Source: Betaproteobacteria bacterium GR16-43
GTDB lineage: Bacteria > Pseudomonadota > Gammaproteobacteria > Burkholderiales > Usitatibacteraceae
DNA: 64,000 nt
Assembly (NCBI GenBank): GCA_001953215.1
Contig: CP019169.1
Location: 3,658,001 to 3,722,000, forward strand
Direction: 5' to 3'
Part shown: one piece after another, positions 24,478 to 33,108 of the stretch
Layout: the number at the start of each line of letters is the position of its first letter
How positions within the stretch are numbered: position 1 is the first letter of the stretch
The notes under the pieces: model-generated
Seen by the model: the letters and a program-made list of their open reading frames with translations, nothing else
What the model was told of the DNA's origin: nothing
The model's database searches: none
Program-made: the position numbers and the translations under genes

Positions 24478-26841
24478 CTAGCCTTCGAAGGCCAGGGATT
24501 CGCGCACGGAACGGCGAAGGGAAAGTCGCAGGGTGAGCCACACGGCCAGCACCACCAGCACGAGACCGCCCGCGAGGATGGCAAGGCCGGGCATCGAGAA
24601 GCGCAACGGCACCGCCACGTGCAGCAGGCCTCGCGACGCGGCGCCGTTCATGGCGAGCGTGAGCCCGATGGAGATGGCGATCGAGAGCAACGCACCGGTC
24701 GCCGCGATGGAAATGCCCTCCGCGAGCAGCATCGCGGCAATCGAGCGCGGCGTGGCGCCCAGGGCGCGCAGCACGCCGATCTCGCGCGTGCGCTCCATCA
24801 CGTTGAACGCGGTTCCGGCGCCGAGCACGATCGCGCCGGCCAGCGCGGCGGCCAGCGCCACCATGCGCAACACGTCGCCCACCACGTTGAAGTGCTCGTC
24901 CAATGCATCGCGAAACATCGCCCGCGTCACCATCTGCACCGGAGGCAGGCGCGCCTCGAGCAGCGCCTGGTCGACCGCGCTCGCCACGGCTTCGGGGGAG
25001 TCGCTACGGGTCTTCGCGCGCAGCACGGTCGAGGCATCGCCCTGTCCGGTCACCGCATCGAACGCCGCGAACGGCGCATAGAACACCGGCGAGCCAATCT
25101 CCTCCACGATCCCCACCACGCGCACGTTCACCCGCCGCTCGCGAAACTGCAGCGTCACGTCGCTGCCCAGCTTCACCTGCGGATAGGGCTCCTGCACCGT
25201 CCGGGTCATCAGGATCTCGTCGGGCGCGCCCTCCGCCGGCGCACGGCCTTCGAGCACCGGCAGCTTGAAGAGGCGCGAGCCCGGCGGATATCCCGCGAGG
25301 CCGATCAACTTCAGGGTCGTGGACGAAGTCCCCTCGCCCGCCACGCTCACCCGCGCGCGGCGCCAGGCCTCCGCGATCTCCACGCCGGGCACCGGACGCA
25401 CCGCCGCCTCCAATGGCGCGGCGGGCACGGCGCGCGGCAGGAACACCTCGAGGTCGTGCCCCTGGTGCGCGAGGTTCGCGTCGATCACGGCCATCAGGCT
25501 CTCGTAGTTGCTGTGCGTCGTGAGCAGCAGCGCACCGCCCCCCGCGAGCGCGAAGAGCACGAGGGCCAGGCGAAACGGCCTGCGCATCGCATTCCTCGCC
25601 GCGAAGGTCCAGCGCAAGCCTCCCGGCAGCGTGAGCGACTTCGCGAGACGGGAGCCGGCGGTCAGCGGCGACGCGATGCCCGCATCGTGGATCGCCTCGC
25701 GCACGCTCATGCGGCTTGCGCGGACGATGGGCCAGGCCATCGACGCGAAGGCGATCGCGAGCGTGAAGGCGAGCTGTTGCGCGAGGAGCACGGAACCGGC
25801 ACTCCAGTCCACGACATCGATGTTGAGCGAGATCGCGTAATGGCGCACCAGCGCCAGCCCCAGCGCACCGCCCGCGGGCACGGCGATCGCCGCCACCACG
25901 AGCACGAGCGGGCCCAACAGCAACACGTACTGCAGGGCCACCTGGTGCCAGCGCGCGCCGATGGCCTTGAGGATCCCGACCTGCCGCACCTCGCGCTTCA
26001 TCCAGGCCGACACGAGGTAACCAGCCAGGGAGGCGCTGCAGATGAACGCGATCGCCGAGAGCACGCCGAGGACGCGCAGCATCGCGTTCATCAGCGCGGC
26101 ATGCGGGTGCGATCCGGGCATGGCCTCGAAGCGCAGCAAGGGCTTGCCGACGGCCTTCAAGGCATCGCGCAGCTCTTCACCCAGCAGCACGGCGTTCGCG
26201 GTATCGCCGCGTTGCACCATGCGCACCCACAATTGGTCGAACTCCGCCGATTGACCGAGGCGCGCGGCGACTTCCGGTGTCGCGAACGCGAAGACGAAGC
26301 GTTCCTGCACGCTGGGTGCGACGGAGGGATCGTGCACGAAGCCGGCGAGCGGCTCGCTCGCGATCGCCCCGGACGGCGTGCGCACGCGAAGCCGCTCACC
26401 CACCTGTTCGGCCAGCAGCGCGGCGCCCGACTGCTCGATCCACAGCCCGCTGCCGCCCGCGGCTGCCGCGTCGCCGTGGCGATGGATCCTTCCCACGGAC
26501 TGCGCGTCGATGTCGCGCAGGATCGTGAGGCGCATCGGAAGCCACGAGCCGTCCCGCGCCGCGATGCGCGTGAAGGCGACGCGCCGCGGCTCGACGCCCG
26601 CGACACCCTCATGGGCCGCGACCAGCGCCTGGGCCGCGGGCGCATCTCGCTCGAACCAGAGGGCGATGTCCGGGACCTTCGCTCCGAGGAAGCTCGCGGC
26701 GATCTCGCGCTTGAGGATCGCCTGCGCATCGAGGGCGGCCACCACGCCCGCCGTGCCCATCGCGAGCACCAGCGCGATGACCGCAAGCATCTTGCCGTTC
26801 TGGCGCGCATCGCCCAGGACCTTGCGCCACAGAAGGCTCAC
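24478..26841 (-). CDS. ABC transporter permease, double FtsX type
   Basis: A 787-residue permease with a first span at about 18-40, a periplasmic domain, an FtsX block of three spans (about 255-375), a second internal anchor around 435, another periplasmic domain and a second FtsX block at the C-terminus. Motifs such as VRQVGILKAIGARWHQV and TREIGVLRALGATPRSI mark the two coupling segments. The start is GTG overlapping the ATPase stop (GTGA). This is the architecture of export or lipoprotein-type transporters that work from the periplasmic side (LolCE/MacB-like superfamily). Substrate unknown; the operon also has a small exported protein. Confidence 0.88.
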   Translation of the reverse strand: MSLLWRKVLGDARQNGKMLAVIALVLAMGTAGVVAALDAQAILKREIAASFLGAKVPDIALWFERDAPAAQALVAAHEGVAGVEPRRVAFTRIAARDGSWLPMRLTILRDIDAQSVGRIHRHGDAAAAGGSGLWIEQSGAALLAEQVGERLRVRTPSGAIASEPLAGFVHDPSVAPSVQERFVFAFATPEVAARLGQSAEFDQLWVRMVQRGDTANAVLLGEELRDALKAVGKPLLRFEAMPGSHPHAALMNAMLRVLGVLSAIAFICSASLAGYLVSAWMKREVRQVGILKAIGARWHQVALQYVLLLGPLVLVVAAIAVPAGGALGLALVRHYAISLNIDVVDWSAGSVLLAQQLAFTLAIAFASMAWPIVRASRMSVREAIHDAGIASPLTAGSRLAKSLTLPGGLRWTFAARNAMRRPFRLALVLFALAGGGALLLTTHSNYESLMAVIDANLAHQGHDLEVFLPRAVPAAPLEAAVRPVPGVEIAEAWRRARVSVAGEGTSSTTLKLIGLAGYPPGSRLFKLPVLEGRAPAEGAPDEILMTRTVQEPYPQVKLGSDVTLQFRERRVNVRVVGIVEEIGSPVFYAPFAAFDAVTGQGDASTVLRAKTRSDSPEAVASAVDQALLEARLPPVQMVTRAMFRDALDEHFNVVGDVLRMVALAAALAGAIVLGAGTAFNVMERTREIGVLRALGATPRSIAAMLLAEGISIAATGALLSIAISIGLTLAMNGAASRGLLHVAVPLRFSMPGLAILAGGLVLVVLAVWLTLRLSLRRSVRESLAFEG

Positions 26842-27545
26842 GCCGTCCCCGCCTGCGCGGGGATGACGTGCTGCGTGTCCGCCACGACGCGGCCGTCCTT
26901 CAGCTCGACCACGCGCCGCGCGCTGCCGGCGAGGCCGCGGTCGTGCGTCACGAGGAGCAGCGTCTTGCCCTGCGCCGAGAGTTCCTCGAAGAGCTCGCCG
27001 ATCGCCCCGGCGGTCTCGCTGTCGAGGTTGCCGGTCGGTTCGTCGGCCACGAGCAACGGCGGATCGTTCGCGAGCGCACGGGCGATCGCGGCTCGTTGCT
27101 GCTGGCCGCCGGAGAGCGTCGACGGCAACTTGTGCGCCTGGTCGGAAAGTCCCACGCGCTCCAGCAACTCCATCGCGCGATCGCGGCGCTTCGCGGGCGC
27201 GATGCCGCCCACCAGTTCCATCGCCAGCACGAGGTTCTCCGCGATGGTGAGCGTGGGCATCAACTGGAAGAACTGGAACACGACGCCGACATTGCGGCCG
27301 CGCCAGAGGGCGAGCGCGCTCTCCGCCATGCCGGCGAGATCGGTGCCCGCGACGCGAACGCGCCCGGCACTCGGCCGGTCGAGCGCCGCGATGAGATTCA
27401 GCAGCGTGGACTTGCCGCTGCCGGACTTCCCGAGGATCGCGACGTGCTCGCCCGGCGCGACCGCGAGCGACAACCCTCGGAGCGCCGCCGCGCGCTGTCC
27501 GCCGCGCAACTCGAACGACTTGTCGATCCCTTCGAGCTGGATCAT
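26838..27545 (-). CDS. ABC transporter ATP-binding protein, LolD/MacB type
   Basis: A 235-residue ATPase: Walker A GKSGSGKST, Q-loop VFQFFQLMPTLTIAENL, signature LSGGQQQR, Walker B LLVADEPT and the H-loop histidine in LLLVTHDRGLA. It energises the FtsX-type permease. Both ends overlap neighbours by four bases: ATGA with the exported-protein gene and GTGA with the permease, so the three proteins are translationally linked. The last residues (HVIPAQAGTA) are read from a GC-rich palindromic repeat at 26845-26867 and are probably not part of the ancestral protein. Confidence 0.94.
   Translation of the reverse strand: MIQLEGIDKSFELRGGQRAAALRGLSLAVAPGEHVAILGKSGSGKSTLLNLIAALDRPSAGRVRVAGTDLAGMAESALALWRGRNVGVVFQFFQLMPTLTIAENLVLAMELVGGIAPAKRRDRAMELLERVGLSDQAHKLPSTLSGGQQQRAAIARALANDPPLLVADEPTGNLDSETAGAIGELFEELSAQGKTLLLVTHDRGLAGSARRVVELKDGRVVADTQHVIPAQAGTA
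26845..26867. repeat. REP-like CCCCGC/GCGGGG palindrome translated into the ATPase tail
   Basis: The sequence gtccccgcctgcgcggggatgac forms a CCCCGC/GCGGGG hairpin of the type scattered between genes of many Proteobacteria. Here it lies inside the coding sequence and gives the final VIPAQAGT residues before the stop, next to the permease GTG start. Confidence 0.65.
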
Positions 27546-28021
27546 GCGCGCTCCAATCGGAACAGGTCGCTCTCGAGCAGGTCACCGCTCGCATCGAAAC
27601 GCAAGGTCTTCACGTCGATCTTCTCCGGGCTGTAGTGGAACTCCGCTTTCGCGACGCGCACCGCGCCGCTCGTTTCGACCGATCGGATCACGATCTGCGT
27701 CGGGCCGCGCATCTTCGCGATGGCCTGCGCCATGAAATCCGCGGGCTTGCTGCCTTCGGGCGCGCCATCGACCGCGTATTTCGGCGACAAGCGCTTCAGC
27801 ACCGGGGCGGCATCGCGCGCCATGAGCGCGGCCGCATACGTGCGAAGAAAACTCTCGACCTGTGCGTCCGCGGCCACGCCGGGAATCGTCGAGACGACCG
27901 CGAGCTGCCTGGGCGGTGGAGCCTTCACCACGGGCGGCGGATCGCCGTGGAAGAAGCTGCGAAGGTCCGCGAATGCGAGGTGGGCAAAGAGCAGGAGGAC
28001 GGCCAGGCATAGAGATCTCAT
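27542..28021 (-). CDS. Exported NTF2-like protein of the ABC operon
   Basis: A 159-residue protein with a signal peptide (MRSLCLAVLLLFAHLAFA), a proline-rich stretch and a C-terminal domain beginning VESFLRTYAAALMARDAAPVLKRL, which has the helix pattern of SnoaL/NTF2-like folds. It is the first gene of the operon and overlaps the ATPase start by four bases. It is probably a periplasmic partner of the transporter, perhaps a substrate-binding or sensing factor; this is inferred from context. The start faces the DUF2975 gene across a 53-base AT-rich region. Confidence 0.7.
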   Translation of the reverse strand: MRSLCLAVLLLFAHLAFADLRSFFHGDPPPVVKAPPPRQLAVVSTIPGVAADAQVESFLRTYAAALMARDAAPVLKRLSPKYAVDGAPEGSKPADFMAQAIAKMRGPTQIVIRSVETSGAVRVAKAEFHYSPEKIDVKTLRFDASGDLLESDLFRLERA

Positions 28022-28027
28022 GCCTGT

Positions 28028-28045
28028 ATAATAACCATTTATTAT
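28028..28045. promoter_or_regulatory. AT-rich palindromic operator between divergent genes
   Basis: Perfect inverted repeat ATAATAA-CCAT-TTATTAT in the 53-base divergent region. On the minus strand TTGTAA and TATTAT with 16 bases between them form a promoter for the ABC operon, and the palindrome overlaps that -10. The Cro-like regulator encoded at 28642-28869 is the natural candidate to bind it. Confidence 0.5.
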
Positions 28046-28074
28046 CGTTTTACAATCATTTTTTGGGGTTTGAC

Positions 28075-28632
28075 ATGAATCCGACGGTTTCCCTCAAGAT
28101 CCGGCGCCTGTGCTGGATCGTGCGCGTGGTGGCGATCCTGCTGCTGGGCTCCGTACTCGTCCTCTACCTCGGGTCCTGGCTCTTCCCCGAGTGGGGAATG
28201 TGGGAACACCACTGGGCACGCAGGTCGACCATCGGGGGCCTTTCGCCCAGGGCGCTCGCGACCTCCGACGGGATGGACCGCTTCCTGATCGGATCGGCCA
28301 GCCTCCCCTACCTCGTCTGCCTGACGTGGGCCTTCTATCACCTGCACGGGATGCTGAGTCGATTCGAAGCCGGCGAATTCTTCGAGCGGGCGACGGTGCG
28401 GCACCTGCGCACGTTCTCGGGCCTGCTGCTGCTGGCCAAGGTGCTGTCGCTCGCCGCGATGCACCTGCGGGTCTTCATGTACCTGCCTCTGGCACCCGCC
28501 GGGACGCGTTGGGCCTTCAACATCACGGGCGACGACCTCGCGGTGCTCCTGCTTTGCGCCCTCATCTTCCTCATCGCGCACCTGATGGAGGAAGGCGGCC
28601 GGCTCGCGGAAGAAAACCGCGGCTTCGTCTAG
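28075..28632 (+). CDS. DUF2975 family membrane protein
   Basis: A 185-residue protein with four hydrophobic segments (about 13-35, 70-90, 115-135 and 155-172). The topology, the loop FHLHGMLSRFEAGEFFERATVRHLRTF-like region (GEFFERATVRHLRTFSGLLL) and the EEGGRLAEENRGFV tail match DUF2975. Such genes are almost always followed by a small YozG-type helix-turn-helix gene, as here (9-base gap). The role is unknown. The start is the ATG at 28075; the frame upstream of it is antisense to the exported-protein gene. Confidence 0.88.
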   Translation: MNPTVSLKIRRLCWIVRVVAILLLGSVLVLYLGSWLFPEWGMWEHHWARRSTIGGLSPRALATSDGMDRFLIGSASLPYLVCLTWAFYHLHGMLSRFEAGEFFERATVRHLRTFSGLLLLAKVLSLAAMHLRVFMYLPLAPAGTRWAFNITGDDLAVLLLCALIFLIAHLMEEGGRLAEENRGFV

Positions 28633-28641
28633 GGTACGGCC

Positions 28642-28869
28642 ATGCCTATCGTCATCAACCTCGACGTGATGCTCGCGCGCAACAAGGTGAAGTCGAAGGA
28701 CCTTGCGGCGGCGGTCGGCATCACCGAGCAGAACCTCTCGCTGATCAAGTCCGGCAAGGTGAAGGGCATCCGCTTCTCGACACTCGAGACCATCTGCCGG
28801 CACTTGAACTGCCAGCCCGGCGACATCCTCGAGTACCGTCCCGGTCCGGACGGCGAGGCCGACAGCTAG
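28642..28869 (+). CDS. YozG-type Cro/C1 helix-turn-helix regulator
   Basis: A 75-residue DNA-binding protein that is essentially one Cro/C1 HTH: VMLARNKVKSKDLAAAVGI, then TEQNLSLIKSGKVKGIRFS as recognition helix region, and TLETICRHLNCQPGDILEY, the usual YozG tail. It is co-transcribed with the DUF2975 gene and probably autoregulates the pair through the palindrome at 28028-28045. Confidence 0.92.
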   Translation: MPIVINLDVMLARNKVKSKDLAAAVGITEQNLSLIKSGKVKGIRFSTLETICRHLNCQPGDILEYRPGPDGEADS

Positions 28870-28872
28870 CCT

Positions 28873-29505
28873 CTATTCGCAGAACGCAGGAATGAATGCG
28901 TTGGCGATGGCGGCCAGCTCGGCCGCCGGCGTGCCTGTGCGCGCGCGGACGGCAAGCGTATGGAGGAGCGCAGACGCCATATGGGCACGGGTCCGCGCCG
29001 CGGGCTTCCTCGCGAGCTCGGCCGCCCCGATCGCGCGCTTGAAGCACTTCTCGAAGCGCCGGTCGAATTCCGCGATGAGCTCGGCCGAGGCCACGGCGAT
29101 CACCGGCCTCCCGGGGGATTCCGTGGTCGCGGTGCTGACGAGCATGCATCCGGCATGATGCGGCGGCGCGCAGTAGAGGCGGATCGCGGCCTCGAAGACG
29201 CGCTTCATCCGCACCGCGACCGGCGCCTCCTCGGCCAGGATGGCATCCAGCCCCGCCAGGAGCTGGCCCACATAGCGGCGGAGCGCCAGCACGTAGAGCT
29301 GCTCCTTGTCCCCGAACGCGGCGTAGAGGCTCGGGCGATTGAGTCCCGTCGCGGCGGCCAGGTCGTCCAGCGAGGCGGCGGCGAAGCCCTTCTGCAGGAA
29401 CACCCGGCGCGCGTGGTCCAGCGCCGCTTCCGGTTCGAACGCGCGCGGCCGCCCGCGGGTGCGCCGGGGCATTTCTGTACTGTTTCGCACTTTATTGATT
29501 GACAT
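28873..29505 (-). CDS. TetR/AcrR-family transcriptional regulator
   Basis: A 210-residue repressor with an N-terminal HTH (EAALDHARRVFLQKGFAAASLDDLAAATGLNRPSLYAAFGDKEQLY, residues about 20-65 in parts) and a ligand-binding C-terminal domain. The HTH sequence GLNRPSLYAAFGDKE is typical. The ATG at 29505 has a good AGGAAGGA site; an ATG at 29472 would also give a normal N-terminus and would leave both direct repeats outside the gene. It is divergent from the glutathione transferase gene, its likely target. Ligand unknown. Confidence 0.9.
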   Translation of the reverse strand: MSINKVRNSTEMPRRTRGRPRAFEPEAALDHARRVFLQKGFAAASLDDLAAATGLNRPSLYAAFGDKEQLYVLALRRYVGQLLAGLDAILAEEAPVAVRMKRVFEAAIRLYCAPPHHAGCMLVSTATTESPGRPVIAVASAELIAEFDRRFEKCFKRAIGAAELARKPAARTRAHMASALLHTLAVRARTGTPAAELAAIANAFIPAFCE

Positions 29506-29540
29506 GCGGGTTCCTTCCTGAATAGTGTACCGGTTCGCAC
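29477..29540. promoter_or_regulatory. Pair of 14-base direct repeats, likely TetR operator
   Basis: GTACTGTTTCGCAC (29477-29490) and GTACCGGTTCGCAC (29527-29540) match at 12 of 14 positions, 50 bases apart, between the divergent TetR and glutathione transferase genes. If the regulator starts at 29505 the first copy lies inside its coding start. Confidence 0.45.
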
Positions 29541-29557
29541 ATAAACCAGGAACGGCC

Positions 29558-30202
29558 ATGGACCTCTATGCCTCGCCAATGGCGTGCTCGCTCGCCGCCC
29601 ACATCACCGCACTCGAGGCGGGCATTCCCGTGACGATGCGCTACCTGGACCTCGTGTCGAAGCGCACCGACGACGGTGGCGACTATCGGGCCATCTCGCC
29701 GAACGGCTACGTCCCGGCGCTGCGGCTCCCGGACGGCACGCTGCTGGACGAGGCCCCCGCCGTCCTTCAATGGCTGGCCGACCAGAACCCCGCGAGCGGC
29801 CTCGCGCCGCCCTGGAGCTCGATGGACCGCTACCGCCTGATCAGCGCGCTCAACTTCCTTTCCACCGAGGTCCACAAGAAGGTGTTTGCGCCGTTGGTCG
29901 GAGCGCATGCCACCGACGAGAGCCGGGCGGCCACGCGCGGCCTCGTGGAGCCGACGCTGGATCGCATCTCGGCGCGCCTGGGCGAACGCGACACGCTCGT
30001 CGGCGAAACCTTCACAGTGGCGGATGCCTACCTGGTCACGGTGCTGCATTGGGCCGTGCACGCGCGAGCACAACTCGCGAACTGGCCCAACCTTGCCGCG
30101 TATCTCGCGCGCCACCTGCAGCGTCCCGCGGTCGCCCAGGCCATCGCCGAGGAAAAGGCCGAGTACCGGCGCCGCAACGTGCCGGCGGCGCAACCCGCCT
30201 AG
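29558..30202 (+). CDS. Glutathione S-transferase, beta-like
   Basis: A 214-residue GST: N-terminal thioredoxin-like domain with MDLYASPMACSLAAHI, the cysteine in MACS being the usual beta-class active-site residue, and the glutathione-binding NGYVPALRL and LDEAPAVLQWL; C-terminal all-helical domain with FTVADAYLVTVLHW. It conjugates glutathione to electrophiles or reduces mixed disulfides in the cytosol. The start at 29558 has an AGGA site 7 bases upstream. Regulated probably by the divergent TetR protein. Confidence 0.92.
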   Translation: MDLYASPMACSLAAHITALEAGIPVTMRYLDLVSKRTDDGGDYRAISPNGYVPALRLPDGTLLDEAPAVLQWLADQNPASGLAPPWSSMDRYRLISALNFLSTEVHKKVFAPLVGAHATDESRAATRGLVEPTLDRISARLGERDTLVGETFTVADAYLVTVLHWAVHARAQLANWPNLAAYLARHLQRPAVAQAIAEEKAEYRRRNVPAAQPA

Positions 30203-30321
30203 AGGAAGTACGCGATCGCGACGTCACAGGTGCTGGGAGAGGGAACCATCTCGACGGGCATGCAGTTTCATACAATTAAAACTATTCATGCCATGAAAAG
30301 GCATTTCCGCCGGGGTCTCCC

Positions 30322-31755
30322 CTACGGGCTCCGGCGACGTTCCAGCAGGGCCCGGTACGCGGCGAACTTGTAGAGGTCGCCCAGCGTCGGGTAGTTGAAG
30401 CACGCCCGGTTGAAGATCTCCGCGGTGGCACCCGAGAGCATCGCGATGAGGCCGATGTGCACGACCTCGGTCGCGTGCTCGCCCATCACGTGCACGCCGA
30501 GCAGCTTCATGTCGTCGCGACGGAAGATCAGCTTGAGGAAGCCGGTCTCGTCCCCGATGATCTTGCCGCGCGGAATCTCGGCATAGCGCGCGCGGCCCAC
30601 CACGTAGGGAATCTTCTTCTCGATCACCGAAGCCTCGGTCTCGCCCACCATGCTCGCCTCGGGGATCGTGTAGATGCCCGCGGGGAGCAGCGGCGAGATG
30701 TCAGTCTTGAGCGATTCGCCGAACGCATGGCAGATCGCGACGCGCGCCTGCTCGATGCCGGTGGCGGCGAGCGCGGGCGGCCCGATGACGTCGCCCGCCG
30801 CGTAGATGTGCGATCGATCGGTGGACTGGAAGTGCGACCCCACGGGAATCAACCCGCGCTTCCCGGGCGTGATGCCGGCCGCCGCGAGGTCCAGGGTCTC
30901 GGTGTTGCTGGTGCGGCCCGAGCACACGAGGACGCCGTCGCAAGTGATCTTGGCACCCGAACTCAAGGTGAGCACGACATCGCGAGGATGCGAGAGGTCG
31001 CAATTCACGACCTTCTCCTTCCACAGGAAGCGCACGCCGTTCTCGGTCATGGCCTTGGTGAGCGCCGCGGAGATCTCCGCATCGAGGAAGGGCAGCAGCG
31101 AATCGCGCCCGTCGACCAGGCGCACCTCCACGCCGAGGGCCGCGAACGTGCCGGCATACTCCGATCCGATCACCCCCGCGCCCACGACCACGAGCTTGCG
31201 GGGCAATTCCTTCAGCGCGAGGATTTCGTCCGAGTCGTGGACGCGGTCGTCCTTGAACGCGAATTCCGGGGGCTGGAAGGGCGAGGAGCCCGTGGCCACG
31301 AGGATCCTCTCGCCGCGCAGCAGCCTTTGCTTCCCGTCGGGGGCCGTGACGCGAACCGTGTGCGGATCCACGAAGCACGCCGCGCCATGCATCGTCTCGA
31401 CGCCATGCACGCCGAGCGTCTGTTCCGCGAGCTCACGCTCCCCGGCCGTCACGTGGTCCGAGTGGCGCATGAAATCCTTCACCGTGGCCTCGCGCTGCAG
31501 CGAGAGATCCACGCCGAAGAGCCGCCGCGAACGCCAGCCGGCAAGCATGAGCGAAGTCTCGCGCAACGTCTTGCTGGGAATCGTCCCGGTGTTGATGCCG
31601 GCGCCGCCGACCAGGCTGGCCTTCTCGACGAGCGCGACCTTCTTGCCCATCAGGCCACCGGCGATGGCGCCGCTCGTTCCGGCCGGCCCCCCGCCGAGGA
31701 CCACGAGGTCGAACGGCTCGGGCTGTGCGGGCTGGGACTGGGGGTTCGTGGCCAA
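30322..31755 (-). CDS. sthA: Soluble pyridine nucleotide transhydrogenase
   Basis: A 477-residue flavoprotein of the disulfide-reductase fold without the redox disulfide: the site is GGAGINTGTIPSKT, with no CxxxxC, which separates SthA from Lpd. FAD motif VLGGGPAGTSGAI, NAD(P) motif VVGAGVIGSEYAG, and the AAGDVIGPPALA loop are present. It equilibrates NADPH and NADH in the cytosol. The best start is a TTG at 31755 with AAGGAA upstream; the frame further upstream has no support. It faces the orphan binding-protein gene across a 157-base divergent region. Confidence 0.92.
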   Translation of the reverse strand: MATNPQSQPAQPEPFDLVVLGGGPAGTSGAIAGGLMGKKVALVEKASLVGGAGINTGTIPSKTLRETSLMLAGWRSRRLFGVDLSLQREATVKDFMRHSDHVTAGERELAEQTLGVHGVETMHGAACFVDPHTVRVTAPDGKQRLLRGERILVATGSSPFQPPEFAFKDDRVHDSDEILALKELPRKLVVVGAGVIGSEYAGTFAALGVEVRLVDGRDSLLPFLDAEISAALTKAMTENGVRFLWKEKVVNCDLSHPRDVVLTLSSGAKITCDGVLVCSGRTSNTETLDLAAAGITPGKRGLIPVGSHFQSTDRSHIYAAGDVIGPPALAATGIEQARVAICHAFGESLKTDISPLLPAGIYTIPEASMVGETEASVIEKKIPYVVGRARYAEIPRGKIIGDETGFLKLIFRRDDMKLLGVHVMGEHATEVVHIGLIAMLSGATAEIFNRACFNYPTLGDLYKFAAYRALLERRRSP

Positions 31756-31912
31756 GGGATTCCTTCGGAGCGGCGAGGGATCGATTCTACAAGCTGGTCC
31801 CGCCGTTGCGGTTGTAGCGTTCCCCATGACAGCTGACACGGCGAATGTGCGCTGCGTCCTACCTGCCCCGACGACGGCCCGCGAAAAATGCGAGGCAGGA
31901 GGAACACAAATC

Positions 31913-33043
31913 ATGTTCAAGCACACACTGGCCGCCGTCGCGGCCATGACCCTCGCTGCCGGCGTTTCCGCGGCCGAAGGCCCCGGTTCGAAGGAAATCG
32001 TCGTCGGATACGTCTCGGCTTTCACCGGTCCGGTCGCCGGGCCGGTGAAGGAACTCACCGCAGGTCTCAATCTCTACCTCGACTCCGTGAACGCCGCGGG
32101 CGGCGTGCATGGGCGCAAGGTCCGCGTCGAGATGGCCGACGACCAGTTCGATCCGAAGAAGAGCGCCGCGGCCACGCGATCGCTGATCCAGGACAAGGGC
32201 GCGCTCGCCATCATCCTCACCCGCGGCACGCCCCAGGTCGAAGCCATGCTTCCGGTCCTGCAGGAAAGCGGCACGCCCTTGATCGCACCGTCGACGGGCG
32301 CCGGCTTGCTGCACCAGCCGGTCAATCCGCTGGTGTTCAACGTCCGCTCGAAGTACCAGACGGAATCGGAACGCGCGATCGCCCAGTTGGCGGGCCAGGG
32401 GTTGAGCAAGATCGTCGTCATCCACGTCGACGACACGTTCGGCCGCGACACGCTGGTGGGCTACGACCGCGGGTTCAAGGCCGCGGGCATCGAGCCGCTC
32501 GGCGTGTTCACGTTCGACCGCCAGACCTCCGACGTCACCGATGCCGTGGCGCGCACGCTGAAGCTCTCGCCCCAGGCCGTGGTCACGAGCGGCTCGGCCA
32601 AGGCCACGGTGAACATCGTGAAGGCCCTGAGGGCGAAAGGTTCCTCGGTGCCGGTGATCACCCTGTCCAACAACAGCGCGAAGGCGTTCATCCAGGACCT
32701 GGGCGACGTCGCGCATGGCGTGATCGTCATGCAGGTGTTTCCCGACCCGTCCAAGCAAACCTCGCCGCTCGCCCGCGAGATGCAACGCCTCGCCGCCGAC
32801 AAGCCGAACTTCCCGCTCTCCCACGTCGCCATGGAGGGCTTTGCGGGGGCGAAGGTTCTGGTCGAAGGGTTGCGGCGCGCGGGGAAGAATCCCACCAAGG
32901 CTTCCCTCGTTGCCGCGCTCGAGGGGATGAAGAACTACGACCTGGGCGGCGGCCTCACGCTCAGCTTCGGCCAGCAGAGCCACACCGGCCTCAACTTCGC
33001 CGAGTCGTCGATCATCAACAAAAAGGGGCAATTTACCCAGTAG
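31913..33043 (+). CDS. Periplasmic binding protein, branched-chain amino acid type
   Basis: A 376-residue type I periplasmic binding protein with a signal peptide ending GVSAAEG and AGGAGG before the ATG. It begins IVVGYVSAFTGPVAGPVKEL and has the LNLYLDSVNAAGGVHGRKV and IVVIHVDDTFGRDTLVGYDRG stretches typical of LivJ-like Peripla_BP_6 proteins. It lacks its own permease genes; the liv cluster on the other strand (33648-38451) already has one binding protein, so this may be an alternative receptor. The GxxExxY element lies between it and livM. Confidence 0.9.
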   Translation: MFKHTLAAVAAMTLAAGVSAAEGPGSKEIVVGYVSAFTGPVAGPVKELTAGLNLYLDSVNAAGGVHGRKVRVEMADDQFDPKKSAAATRSLIQDKGALAIILTRGTPQVEAMLPVLQESGTPLIAPSTGAGLLHQPVNPLVFNVRSKYQTESERAIAQLAGQGLSKIVVIHVDDTFGRDTLVGYDRGFKAAGIEPLGVFTFDRQTSDVTDAVARTLKLSPQAVVTSGSAKATVNIVKALRAKGSSVPVITLSNNSAKAFIQDLGDVAHGVIVMQVFPDPSKQTSPLAREMQRLAADKPNFPLSHVAMEGFAGAKVLVEGLRRAGKNPTKASLVAALEGMKNYDLGGGLTLSFGQQSHTGLNFAESSIINKKGQFTQ

Positions 33044-33108
33044 GGCCGGCTTCCTGGCGAACGTGTAGGCGATCGGGCGTGACCATGCGTTGTTTCCTTC
33101 ATGCGAAG

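Noticed and set aside
23563-27735. 1390-codon plus-strand open frame
   Set aside because: It is antisense to the ABC permease and ATPase and begins inside the subtilase; its composition (Arg, His, Ala, Gly) is what GC-rich antisense frames give and it has no domain.
30322-31755. Second dihydrolipoyl dehydrogenase
   Set aside because: The redox-active CxxxxC is absent (GGAGINTGTIPSKT), so it is SthA-type.
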